A DNA stretch of 8,803 bases. Source: Clostridia bacterium (GTDB taxonomy: Bacteria; Bacillota_E; RBS10-35; JAJYVN01). The notes beneath the pieces were generated by a model that saw only the letters and a program-made list of their open reading frames with translations, had not been told where the DNA came from and did not search any database. The position numbers were made by a program, and so were the translations under genes. The stretch is taken from NCBI GenBank assembly GCA_027335515.1, contig DAHWHT010000149.1, positions 1 through 8,803 on the forward strand. Direction: 5' to 3'. How positions within the stretch are numbered: the stretch's first letter is position 1; each line of letters opens with the position of its first letter. This document shows, in pieces, positions 1 through 6,039 of the stretch.

Positions 1-43
1 GCAATCCCCCAAAGCCGTGCTGGAGCCGCCCTGGCCGATCAGC

Positions 44-1450
44 CTACCGTGCCCACCACTCCCCGGCAAGGGCAAGGCTCCGCTGACATCGGGACACGTA
101 TCGTGCACGTGTTGAGTCCAAATAGCCCACTCGCCTCCACCCGCCCTGCCAGGCACCGCTCTGCGCATAGGTACCTTGCTGCAGGTCGTAGACTGTCCCC
201 GGCGCGTTACCGTTCGTTGTCCAGGTGAACGGCTGCTGGTCGTAGCCCAAGCCATTGGTGTTGTTATTGATGTTCAGAGTCGGCACGGCCGCGTAGGTCC
301 AGGCGTTGACCATCGGGCAACCCCAGTCGTTGGTCGCCGAGCAGGCCCACACCGCGTATTCCGTGTTGGGCGCAAGGCCGGTGATGGTGGCGCTGGTGGT
401 ACCCGCGCCAAGAGTGAACCGGCTCTGGCTGCAGGATACCCCGCCGGCCGGGGTGCCCTCCTCGCACCAGACGATCTCCGGTACGGTGCTCGGCGTCACC
501 TGCGGCCAGGAGACCGTTACCGATGTGGTGCTGGCTCCGACCACCGCCTCGCTGCAGGGGAACTCGTCCCATTCCGCCGACGTGTCAGTCGGGGTCCAGT
601 CGGTGGCAGGGCCGGCCGTCGCTTGCACCCGATATTTGTAACCGTAGCCGCAGGACTGGTCGGTGGTTGTGAAGCTCGTTGCTGTTCCCTGATAGACCGT
701 GGTCCACCCAGTCACCACGCCGCCAGAATTGAGGGTCTCCCGCCGCACCAGGTACTGGGTTCCGCTATCGTTGCCGTTGGCGTTCCAGGATACCGTGGCC
801 TGGGCATCGTTGCTGGAGGACACCGGTCGCACCTGTTGCGCGTTGATTCCGGTCGGGGTGTAGGCGTAATACATCGTGGTCGAGTCGTTCGAGGTCGAGT
901 ACCCGTAGTTTTGTTCGCCGCCCACCCAAACTCCGGGGAAGCCCCACCCACTCCACATAGTGGACTGGACCGCCGAGTCCCAGGGGACCGTCAAGTCAAG
1001 GTTGTAGTTGACGGAACTTGCGCCCGGGCCGAGGTTCAACGGGGATCCTGACGCTTCCGCGATGTATCCGTATCCGGGCGCGTTGTAGAGGTAATTCACG
1101 CACCCGAAAGTGTAGGCCACCCCCACGCTGGAGGTTCCGGGATAACTGGGACTGCCATTGGTGATCGTTCCGGCTACAGATTGACCCACCCAGTAGGCTC
1201 CGGAAGGCAGGGTAGGGGGGCCTGCGTCAAACGGCTGCACGACTCCGCCGCTCCCGTCGTTGTTCTGGGCAACCCCGCTCGGCCAAATGGGATTTCCGCT
1301 ATCAGCGCACCCGTAGGACTGAGTCCACCAAAATCCCCCACCACTGGTGGGCAGAGACTCGGTCACCGAATTGGCCAGCGCCGGGGCCGACAGCAGCGCC
1401 AAAGTTCCGACCAGCGTCATGACCGGGAGCAGATACCGCAGGCCGCGCAT
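44..1450 (-). CDS. Secreted fibronectin type III repeat protein (possible C-terminal frameshift)
   Basis: The 468-residue product is a predicted exported surface or extracellular protein. The start is ATG at 1450, because GGAGGGGGG lies 7 bases upstream and the signal peptide follows at once: residues 1-26, hydrophobic LLPVMTLVGTLALLS, likely cleavage after APALA. The 29 upstream codons of the longer reading frame are Gly/Arg-rich and lack such a signal. Residues about 27-200 are rich in Gly, Ser, Tyr and Trp and match no domain I recognise. Residues about 202-290 (ATVSWNANG, YLVRRE, YKYRVQA) and 300-389 (SVTVSW, ATITGLAPNTEYAVWACSA) read as two FN3 domains. A third begins near 390 (PFTWTTNGN) but breaks off. 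The last 33 residues or so are unusually Arg-rich, which suggests a frameshift near 140. Several Cys residues could form disulfides. It lies two bases after the small secreted protein gene, so the two are probably co-translated. FN3 domains usually mediate binding; the partner is unknown. Confidence 0.82.
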   Translation of the reverse strand: MRGLRYLLPVMTLVGTLALLSAPALANSVTESLPTSGGGFWWTQSYGCADSGNPIWPSGVAQNNDGSGGVVQPFDAGPPTLPSGAYWVGQSVAGTITNGSPSYPGTSSVGVAYTFGCVNYLYNAPGYGYIAEASGSPLNLGPGASSVNYNLDLTVPWDSAVQSTMWSGWGFPGVWVGGEQNYGYSTSNDSTTMYYAYTPTGINAQQVRPVSSSNDAQATVSWNANGNDSGTQYLVRRETLNSGGVVTGWTTVYQGTATSFTTTDQSCGYGYKYRVQATAGPATDWTPTDTSAEWDEFPCSEAVVGASTTSVTVSWPQVTPSTVPEIVWCEEGTPAGGVSCSQSRFTLGAGTTSATITGLAPNTEYAVWACSATNDWGCPMVNAWTYAAVPTLNINNNTNGLGYDQQPFTWTTNGNAPGTVYDLQQGTYAQSGAWQGGWRRVGYLDSTRARYVSRCQRSLALAGEWWAR

Positions 1451-1452
1451 GG

Positions 1453-1851
1453 TTACACCCCCCTCCGAACCCGGCGTCGCCAGCCCGCAAACCCAACCCC
1501 GCAGGCGGCCGCCGCCGCGGCGTCCGCCCACCGCCAATCCGCCGCGCGCTCCTCGGCACGCTGGTGCCGGTAGGCCACTACGCGCCTGTCACCGCACGGC
1601 AGGACCATCGCCCGCCCGCCGACGATCGCGCCGCACGCCCCCACGGGCACGGTCAGGCCGTGCCAGCGGTACGTCGGCTCGGGAACCTTCATGGGGCGGC
1701 CGGCGGAGGCCGGGATGACAGCGCCCGCGGCCGAAGCACTTTCCTTGGGCGGACTCGACGAGCCCGCCCCGGAAGCGGCGGCGTTTACCGCGCCCAGCAC
1801 CACAGCCGCCAGGACAATCAGGACCAGCGGAGCGCGACACCAGCGAAGCAT
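1453..1851 (-). CDS. Small secreted hypothetical protein with signal peptide
   Basis: The 132-residue product starts at ATG 1851, preceded by a G-rich stretch (GGGGGGATCACC) that could serve as a ribosome binding site. Residues 1-26 or so form a typical signal peptide (MLRWCRAPLVLIVLAAVVLG, then Ala-rich). The middle is Ser/Pro/Ala-rich, followed by a compact segment with two Cys about 14 residues apart (VGACGAIVGG ... LPCGDRR). The C-terminus has a short Ala-rich run (DAAAAAACGVGF) and a basic tail (GWRRRVRRGV). That is reminiscent of a membrane or cell-wall retention tail, but the hydrophobic stretch is short for a full membrane span. I do not recognise a family. The TAA stop is only two bases before the ATG of the FN3 protein, so the two form a tight operon and may act together at the cell surface. 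Confidence 0.7.
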   Translation of the reverse strand: MLRWCRAPLVLIVLAAVVLGAVNAAASGAGSSSPPKESASAAGAVIPASAGRPMKVPEPTYRWHGLTVPVGACGAIVGGRAMVLPCGDRRVVAYRHQRAEERAADWRWADAAAAAACGVGFAGWRRRVRRGV

Positions 1852-1918
1852 GGTGATCCCCCCGCATCCGGCGTTCCGATACAGTCATCACCGCGGCGGC
1901 CCGTCGCGGCGGCCGAGC

Positions 1919-1955
1919 ACGCAGAGAGGCGGCCTCGTCGGCCGCCTCTCTGCGT
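1919..1955 (-). terminator. Perfect 16-bp hairpin after Uma2 copy A
   Basis: Arms ACGCAGAGAGGCGGCC (1919-1934) and its exact complement (1940-1955) enclose the 5-base loop TCGTC. It lies 31 bases after the Uma2 copy A stop and 68 bases before the next start, as a transcript-ending or 3'-protecting hairpin should. No U-run follows on the minus strand (GCTCGGCCGCC instead), so classic intrinsic termination is uncertain. Confidence 0.6.
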
Positions 1956-1985
1956 GTCGTGTGTGTTGCTGGGGTAGGTTATGAC

Positions 1986-2552
1986 TCAGGGTTCGGCGAA
2001 GAGCTTGCCCACGTCCTCGCCGACGCCGGGGAAGAGCGTGCAGGCCAACTGCTGGCCGGCCTTCAGAGTGACCGGCTCGCCGTAGGCGCCGTCCTTGAGC
2101 TCAAAGCCCCGGACAGTCTCCTCCTCGGGATCGACCAGCCAATAGAACCGCACGCCGTAGCGCTCGTAGATGTGCCGCTTGGTGATCGCATCCCGGCGTC
2201 GGCTGCCCTCCGAGATGACCTCCACCACCAGGTCGGGCGCGCCCTGCACGTTCTCCGCCGTGACGATCGCCAGGTGTTCCTTGGCGATGAACAGCAGGTC
2301 CGGCTCCACCACGTCGTGGTCTGACAGCACGACATCCATCGGCGCAGTGCAAGCGACACCGAATCCAGCGTCTTCCGCTCGGTGCAGGATGCGGACCAGA
2401 GCAGACACCACTCGTTGGTGCTTCCACCTCGGCGACGGGCTCACGATCAGGTCCCCTTCCAGCACCTCGTATCGCTTGCCGTCGTCCGGCGTGTACAGCA
2501 GGTCTTCATAGGTGAAGTGGCCGCCCCCGGCCCCGTGCTTGGTCACCGACAC
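1986..2552 (-). CDS. Uma2-family PD-(D/E)XK nuclease-fold protein, copy A
   Basis: The 188-residue product belongs to the Uma2 family, which has a restriction-endonuclease-like fold. Many bacteria carry multiple paralogs, and their biological role is poorly defined. GTG 2552 is chosen because GGAGG (2562-2566) sits 9 bases upstream; the in-frame TTG at 2597 lacks such a site. Motifs, numbered from this start: YEVLEG near the N-terminus, catalytic-type Asp85 in VEPDLLF, Glu111 in PDLVVEVIS, Lys125 in TKRHIYERYGV, then the family signature FYWLVDPEEETV. The active-site residues look intact. It is the duplicate of copy B: 156 of 203 aligned residues of the long frame agree, with most changes between residues 46 and 105. 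Upstream lies the remnant of the hydrolase gene, downstream a perfect hairpin. It is probably transcribed with the upstream run. Confidence 0.9.
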   Translation of the reverse strand: MSVTKHGAGGGHFTYEDLLYTPDDGKRYEVLEGDLIVSPSPRWKHQRVVSALVRILHRAEDAGFGVACTAPMDVVLSDHDVVEPDLLFIAKEHLAIVTAENVQGAPDLVVEVISEGSRRRDAITKRHIYERYGVRFYWLVDPEEETVRGFELKDGAYGEPVTLKAGQQLACTLFPGVGEDVGKLFAEP

Positions 2553-2561
2553 GGCGCATCG

Positions 2562-2566
2562 CCTCC
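2562..2566 (-). promoter_or_regulatory. Ribosome binding site deciding the Uma2 copy A start
   Basis: GGAGG on the minus strand, 9 bases before GTG 2552. It falls inside the longer TTG-initiated frame and so argues against that start. Confidence 0.75.
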
Positions 2567-2606
2567 CGAATGCATCATAACCCTTCGCCCAGCCCAAGTG
2601 CCGCCG

Positions 2607-2806
2607 TCACACCGGCCATGCGCCCCAGGCGGCAAGGGCAGCGGTGGCCGCCACCAGGGTCACGACGGCCTCCAGCATATGCTCGGCGAGCGATCGCTCA
2701 GGCACACGCGGCACCCACTTCGGGCGGAGCATCCGGCGGGAGATGGGCCAGAGCAGCATCTGCGGCGAGGGGCTCGGCGCGGCGGCGGCGAGGTGGCTCA
2801 GGTAGC
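2607..2806 (-). pseudogene. Truncated 3' remnant of YdjM/DUF457 hydrolase gene
   Basis: The reading frame encodes the C-terminal third of the neighbouring membrane hydrolase: LSHLAAAAPSPSPQMLLWPI matches LSHLAADVPSPSPQMLLWPI of the intact protein, and similarity continues to the stop. The N-terminal two thirds, with the PDIDHP and HETHS motifs, are absent. The frame stays open to a GTG at 2825, but those first residues come from the duplication junction and the hairpin, and no good ribosome binding site precedes it. It keeps one segment that is hydrophobic in the parent (EAVVTLVAATAALAAWGA), so a 72-residue membrane peptide could be made, but a relic is more likely. Confidence 0.85.
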
Positions 2807-2823
2807 AACCTCGGCGGCCGAGC

Positions 2824-2860
2824 ACGCAGAGAGGCGGCCTCGTCGGCCGCCCCCCGGCGT
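2824..2860 (-). terminator. Degraded copy of the hairpin after Uma2 copy B
   Basis: The first arm (2824-2839) is identical to that of the 1919-1955 hairpin, but the second arm (2845-2860) has three substitutions, so 13 of 16 pairs remain and the upper stem is interrupted. If the intact version stops transcription, this one probably leaks and lets the run continue into Uma2 copy A. Confidence 0.45.
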
Positions 2861-2890
2861 GTCGTGGGTGTTGTTGGGGAGGTTCAGGAC

Positions 2891-3457
2891 TCAGGGCTGG
2901 GCGAAGAGCGTGCCCACGTCCTCTGAGATGCCGGGGAAGAGCGGGCAGGTCAACGGCTGGCCAGCGTACAGCGTAACCGGCTCGCTGTAAGCGCCGTCCT
3001 TGAGTTCGAAGACGCGGACGGTCTCCTCCTCGGGATCGACCAGCCAGTAGAACCGCACGCCGTAACGTTCGTAGATTCCGCGTTTGGTGATGACGTCACG
3101 CTTGCGACTGCCTTCGGAGATGATCTCCACCACTAGGTCAGGGGCTCCTTGGATGTTGTCCTCAGTGATGATGTCCTTGCGTTCTTTGGTGACAAACAGT
3201 AGGTCTGGTTCTGTAACATCGTGTTCGCTGAAGACGACATCGAACGGGGCCGGGAAGGCTTCCCCATGCCCTGTCCGCGCCGCTTTGAGAAGCACCTCAA
3301 AAACCATGGTCACCGTCCGTTGATGCTTCGTTCGCGGCGACGGGCTCACGATCAGGGCCCCCTCCAGCACCTCGTACCGCTTGCCGTCGTCCGGCGTATG
3401 CCGGAGGTCCTCGTAGGTGAAGTGGCCGCCCCCGGCCCCGTGCTTGGTCACCGACAC
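2891..3457 (-). CDS. Uma2-family PD-(D/E)XK nuclease-fold protein, copy B
   Basis: The 188-residue paralog of copy A, adjacent to the intact hydrolase gene and therefore likely the ancestral copy. The start is GTG 3457, with GGAGG (3467-3471) 9 bases upstream. From that start the nuclease-fold residues are Asp85 (TEPDLLF), Glu111 (PDLVVEIIS) and Lys125 (TKRGIYERYGV), followed by FYWLVDPEEETVRVFELKDG. All putative catalytic positions are kept. The N-terminal 18 residues are identical to copy A, while residues about 46-105 agree only about half the time (HQRTVTMVFEVLLKAARTG versus HQRVVSALVRILHRAEDAG). The hydrolase stop lies 54 bases upstream, so they are probably one transcript. Uma2 proteins are often called putative restriction endonucleases, but activity has been shown for few; the substrate here is unknown. 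Confidence 0.91.
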   Translation of the reverse strand: MSVTKHGAGGGHFTYEDLRHTPDDGKRYEVLEGALIVSPSPRTKHQRTVTMVFEVLLKAARTGHGEAFPAPFDVVFSEHDVTEPDLLFVTKERKDIITEDNIQGAPDLVVEIISEGSRKRDVITKRGIYERYGVRFYWLVDPEEETVRVFELKDGAYSEPVTLYAGQPLTCPLFPGISEDVGTLFAQP

Positions 3458-3466
3458 GGCACATCG

Positions 3467-3471
3467 CCTCC
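3467..3471 (-). promoter_or_regulatory. Ribosome binding site deciding the Uma2 copy B start
   Basis: GGAGG on the minus strand, 9 bases before GTG 3457, at the position equivalent to the site in copy A. Confidence 0.75.
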
Positions 3472-3511
3472 CGAATGCATCATAACCCTTCGCCCAGCCC
3501 AAGTGCCGCCG

Positions 3512-4147
3512 TCATGCCGGCCGGGCGCCCCAGGCGACCAAGGCGAAGCTGGCCGCCACCAGGGTCACGGCGGCCTCCAGCAGATGCCCGGCGAGTGATC
3601 GCTCGGGCACACGTGGCACCCACTTCGGGCGAAGCATCCGGCGGGAGATGGGCCAGAGAAGCATCTGCGGCGAGGGACTCGGCACATCGGCGGCGAGGTG
3701 GCTGAGACAGCCCGCCAACACCGCACACCCGGCCAGCACGGCCGCGACCGCGACCACGATCCAGGCGGGCCCGCGCAGCGGAAGGTGGATGTCGGGCAGC
3801 CTTGCCGCCCACACGACCAATCGCCACAGGGGAAACCAGAGGACGACTGGCGTGACCACGGCCGCTATGGCCGCTGCCCCGACGCTGTGCGTCTCGTGGC
3901 GGTGCCAGACCACATGGCCACGGAACCAGCGCCGCCCGTGGATCGTCATGCCGGTTCTGTGGTTCTGGATCGCCAACGCCGGCCAGGGAATCCACCGCCC
4001 CAGGGTGCTGCCGGGGTGATCGATGTCCGGGAGCAGCCCTCCCACGGCACCCGCCAGGACCACCGGAAGGAGAAAACGCGGTCCGGCGAGCAGCGCCAAC
4101 GGCATGGCCACGGCAGCGCCGAGCGCCGCGTGTGCGCCGCCCCGCAT
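3512..4147 (-). CDS. YdjM/DUF457-family membrane-bound metal-dependent hydrolase
   Basis: The 211-residue product is an integral membrane protein of the LexA-regulated YdjM/DUF457 family, predicted from sequence to be metal-dependent hydrolases; the substrate is not established. ATG 4147 has an excellent site, AAGGAGGTG, ending about 7 bases upstream, and the 38 upstream codons of the longer frame look unrelated. Conserved positions: His6 near the N-terminus (GGAHAALG), LLPDIDHPGS at 39-48, HRHETHS at 82-88, and LSHLAADVPSPSP from 148, where family members carry His and Asp, followed by LLWPISRR. Hydrophobic segments are visible at about 10-45, 90-115, 128-147 and 188-206. The gene lies 59 bases after the kinase-like gene and 54 bases before Uma2 copy B. 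Its 3' third is duplicated at 2607-2806. Confidence 0.88.
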   Translation of the reverse strand: MRGGAHAALGAAVAMPLALLAGPRFLLPVVLAGAVGGLLPDIDHPGSTLGRWIPWPALAIQNHRTGMTIHGRRWFRGHVVWHRHETHSVGAAAIAAVVTPVVLWFPLWRLVVWAARLPDIHLPLRGPAWIVVAVAAVLAGCAVLAGCLSHLAADVPSPSPQMLLWPISRRMLRPKWVPRVPERSLAGHLLEAAVTLVAASFALVAWGARPA

Positions 4148-4206
4148 GTGGGTCCACCTCCTTGTGGGTCCGTGTGTTGCGCCGCGGTGGATGATGGTGT
4201 TGCCCG

Positions 4207-4758
4207 TCAACGAGTCAGGGCGTTCTGCGGCCGGCCCTGCCGCAACCGGCAGAGCAACCACTCGAGCCCGTGACCGAAGACCACCGGATCTTCAGACAGG
4301 TTGACGAACCGCAGGTCCACCGGCACGCGCCCGGCCTCGCGTTCGGTGCGGTGCTCGGGTACGTCTGCCGAACCGTCTCGCGCGCGCAGCCGGCCCAGGC
4401 GCACGTCGTCCCGGGCGTGGACGCCCACACCGACGAAGCCACTGCGGCGCAGGGCCTCGGCTTCCGCCACCAGGCGCACACCGTCCACGACGAAACCGCG
4501 CGCGGCAGGCAAAACCCGTGCGAGCGCCATGGCCACCAGCCCCGCATCGTCGTCCCGGTCGCGCCGCAGCAGGTCGCCGACCGCCTGAAGGTAGGCCCGG
4601 GTCAGGGGAAGCCCCAGCCGCATGCACTCCTCCCGCACCAGGTCGCCGAGGCTGATGCGCTGGAATCCATGGCGGGAGGCCAGCCCCTCAGCGACCTTGG
4701 TCTTGCCGACCCCCGCCGGCCCCGCCAGGTACACACGCAACCGCCTTGCCCGCACCAT
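4207..4758 (-). CDS. P-loop nucleotide kinase-like protein (dNMP kinase/adenylate kinase type)
   Basis: The 183-residue product starts at ATG 4758, with GGAGG 7 bases upstream. Residues 13-20 (GPAGVGKT) form a Walker A motif right after a beta strand (LRVYLA), as in small nucleotide kinases. ISLGDLVREE (35-44) resembles the substrate-binding start of adenylate, cytidylate or dephospho-CoA kinases. FVVDGVRLVAEAEALRRSG (89-107) is the pattern seen in phage-type deoxynucleoside monophosphate kinases. RLRARDG (123-129) could be the LID-type arginine region. The likely reaction is ATP-dependent phosphorylation of a nucleotide or similar small molecule, but the substrate cannot be read from the sequence. 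It begins 25 bases after the 105-residue unknown. The nearby HAD phosphatase fits a nucleotide-handling group, which is inference. Confidence 0.8.
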   Translation of the reverse strand: MVRARRLRVYLAGPAGVGKTKVAEGLASRHGFQRISLGDLVREECMRLGLPLTRAYLQAVGDLLRRDRDDDAGLVAMALARVLPAARGFVVDGVRLVAEAEALRRSGFVGVGVHARDDVRLGRLRARDGSADVPEHRTEREAGRVPVDLRFVNLSEDPVVFGHGLEWLLCRLRQGRPQNALTR

Positions 4759-4783
4759 CCCAACGCCTCCATTCCCCCGCAGG

Positions 4784-5101
4784 TCATCGTCCGCCCCGCG
4801 CCCGCCGGCGCAGGGCGTCCATCACGCGACGGAGATTGTCCTCATCGAGACCGCTCACCAGGTCGCGGCGTTCGGCGCCCGGAAGGTGCCCGAAGAGCGC
4901 GCCGGCGGCGGCTACCAGGGTCCGCCCGCCGTCGCTCCAGGCCCGCGCCCGCCGGCGCCGGGCGTCGAAGTTGATCTCCCAGGCACCGAAGTCCACATCC
5001 TTCTCTATCAGGACCGGGGCGGCGAGTACGTGCAGCGCCGCCGCCCAACACGGATCGCGCTCGGCCCACCCCATCGCGCCCGGGCCCAGGTTGCCGATCA
5101 T
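4784..5101 (-). CDS. Conserved-looking hypothetical protein, 105 residues
   Basis: I do not recognise this protein. ATG 5101 has a clear GGAGG 9 bases upstream; the longer frame up to 5266 overlaps the HAD gene and crosses a hairpin, so it is rejected. The product is soluble and acidic-basic mixed. The N-terminal half (PGAMGWAERDPCWAAALHVL, then VDFGAWEINFDARRRRARAW) suggests an alpha/beta start. The C-terminal half is helical: SDGGRTLVAAAGALFGHLPG, then SGLDEDNLRRVMDALRRRARGG, a pattern of tryptophan-serine-glycine, helix, then leucine-aspartate and a closing helix. No catalytic motif is visible. It sits between a phosphatase and a nucleotide kinase-like gene in the same run, 25 bases before the latter, so it may be a partner or regulator of them. 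Confidence 0.75.
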   Translation of the reverse strand: MIGNLGPGAMGWAERDPCWAAALHVLAAPVLIEKDVDFGAWEINFDARRRRARAWSDGGRTLVAAAGALFGHLPGAERRDLVSGLDEDNLRRVMDALRRRARGGR

Positions 5102-5135
5102 GACAAGACCCCTCCGATCGGCGACATAAACACGA

Positions 5136-5161
5136 ACGCCCGGCCGAGTCCGGCCAGGCGT
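5136..5161 (-). terminator. Terminator-like or attenuator hairpin ahead of the 105-residue gene
   Basis: Minus-strand arms ACGCCTGGCCG and CGGCCGGGCGT form 11 pairs including one G-U wobble, with the 4-base loop GACT. They are followed by the fairly U-rich TCGTGTTTATGT. It lies between the HAD stop (5227) and ATG 5101, about 20 bases before the ribosome binding site, so it could end part of the transcription or act as an attenuator. Confidence 0.5.
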
Positions 5162-5226
5162 CTGCTGTGCCGCTCTGTTGTGTGGTGCGTTCACGCGCCC
5201 GAGGATCGCGGATGAGTGGACCGCGG

Positions 5227-5724
5227 TCACCGTTCCGCGGCAAGTAGCCGCAGGAGTCGTGGCCACGAGCCCGCCTGCGGGTCGGCCGCGTTGTAGCCCC
5301 AGCGGGGGAGGAGACAGCGGATCCGGGCGGCGCGGTAGGCCCGCGCGGCTTCTGGATCGTCGTCCACCGCCAGTTCGACTCCCAGGATCTGGGCCCAGCG
5401 AGCCTTATGCGCGGCAGAGGTCGCCAAGACCAGCGGGCCCGAGGGCAGGCGGTGTCGGCGCAGCCATGCCCAGGTCTCCGGGGAGGCCGCCACCGGGCGG
5501 CTGGTGATGTAGACCACCCCACCCCGGGCGGCGAGAGCCCGAGCGCCCTGGACGGCGCCCCGCAGCGGCGGCACACCGGCCAACAGGCGGCGGCCGTCGG
5601 GCGAGGCGAACCATTCGGGACCCACGGGAGCACCGTGACAGCGGGCGCGGTCGCTGGCGGGGAACAGGCGCCAGAGCGCGGGATTGACCGCGGCGAGGGT
5701 GTTGTCGATGTCCAGGGCAACCAC
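5227..5724 (-). CDS. HAD-superfamily phosphatase (5'-nucleotidase-like)
   Basis: The 165-residue product has the HAD signature motifs. Motif I is LDIDNTLA, with nucleophile Asp5 and acid/base Asp7. Motif II is YITSRP (Thr74/Ser75), as in NT5C-type nucleotidases. A candidate motif III Lys107 lies in HKARWAQIL, and motif IV is the acidic run DDD at 121-123 binding the metal. It should be a cytosolic Mg-dependent phosphatase, plausibly acting on a nucleotide monophosphate or a related small phosphate ester; the substrate is inference. GTG 5724 is chosen because GGAGG lies 8 bases upstream and the first beta strand (VALDID) begins at residue 2. It is 42 bases after the 84-residue gene and about 125 bases before the 105-residue gene. 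Confidence 0.87.
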   Translation of the reverse strand: MVALDIDNTLAAVNPALWRLFPASDRARCHGAPVGPEWFASPDGRRLLAGVPPLRGAVQGARALAARGGVVYITSRPVAASPETWAWLRRHRLPSGPLVLATSAAHKARWAQILGVELAVDDDPEAARAYRAARIRCLLPRWGYNAADPQAGSWPRLLRLLAAER

Positions 5725-5766
5725 CGCACCCCACCTCCGTTCCTACCGACTCCGGGCCGGCACGCG

Positions 5767-6021
5767 TCAGAACACGCCCCCGAATCCGTTGCCGTTGGCC
5801 AGGTGTCCGAGCCGGTTCCGGACCCCGGCGCGGGTCAGTCCATCGAGGCTATTCAGGTCGCGGGCGACGGCGCAGAGGGCGTCCAGGGCCTGCTGCCACC
5901 GCTCGGCCAGGTCGCGGAGAGCCTGGCCTTCCTGCGGGGTCATCGCCCCGGCGGCCTCGGCGGCAGCCAGGGCGCTTCCGGCCTCGCGGTCCAATCGGTC
6001 GGGGTCGACATGGATCACCAT
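5767..6021 (-). CDS. Small helical hypothetical protein, 84 residues
   Basis: ATG 6021 is preceded by GGGAGG with 9 bases of spacing. The protein is probably soluble, with two or three helices: residues 1-24 (VDPDRLDREAGSALAAAEAA), 28-57 (TPQEGQALRDLAERWQQAL onward) and a Gly/Asn-rich tail ending FGGVF. The N-terminus, a strand-like VIHVDPDRL followed by a helix, is reminiscent of WXG100 secretion substrates, but the central Trp-X-Gly turn is missing, so this is only a loose likeness. No enzymatic motif is present. It follows the ArdC-like gene by 54 bases, with a strong GC palindrome in the gap. Confidence 0.72.
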   Translation of the reverse strand: MVIHVDPDRLDREAGSALAAAEAAGAMTPQEGQALRDLAERWQQALDALCAVARDLNSLDGLTRAGVRNRLGHLANGNGFGGVF

Positions 6022-6039
6022 GCTGGGGTCCCTCCCGGT

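Larger units (their letters stand above)
1907..2806. repeat. Tandem duplication, copy A (period 905 bp)
   Basis: This segment contains the 1919-1955 hairpin, Uma2 copy A and the truncated hydrolase 3' end. It matches 2812-3711 at a constant offset of 905 bases. Homology begins at CGGCGGCCGAGCAC (1907 and 2812) and fades after AGGTGGCT (2791 and 3696). Flanks are roughly 90% identical by eye and the Uma2 centre is much more diverged. Since the hydrolase is intact only next to copy B, copy A is the derived arrangement. Confidence 0.93.
2812..3711. repeat. Tandem duplication, copy B (period 905 bp)
   Basis: Second unit of the direct repeat, holding the degraded hairpin (2824-2860), Uma2 copy B and the 3' third of the intact hydrolase gene. 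The right boundary falls inside the hydrolase coding sequence near 3711, where similarity to 2806 stops. So the duplicated block ran from within the hydrolase gene, through Uma2, to just past the hairpin. Confidence 0.93.

Noticed and set aside
2553..2597. TTG-initiated longer Uma2 starts (also 3458-3502)
   Set aside because: The GGAGG site lies inside this extension, correctly placed for the GTG starts; the TTG codons have no such site.
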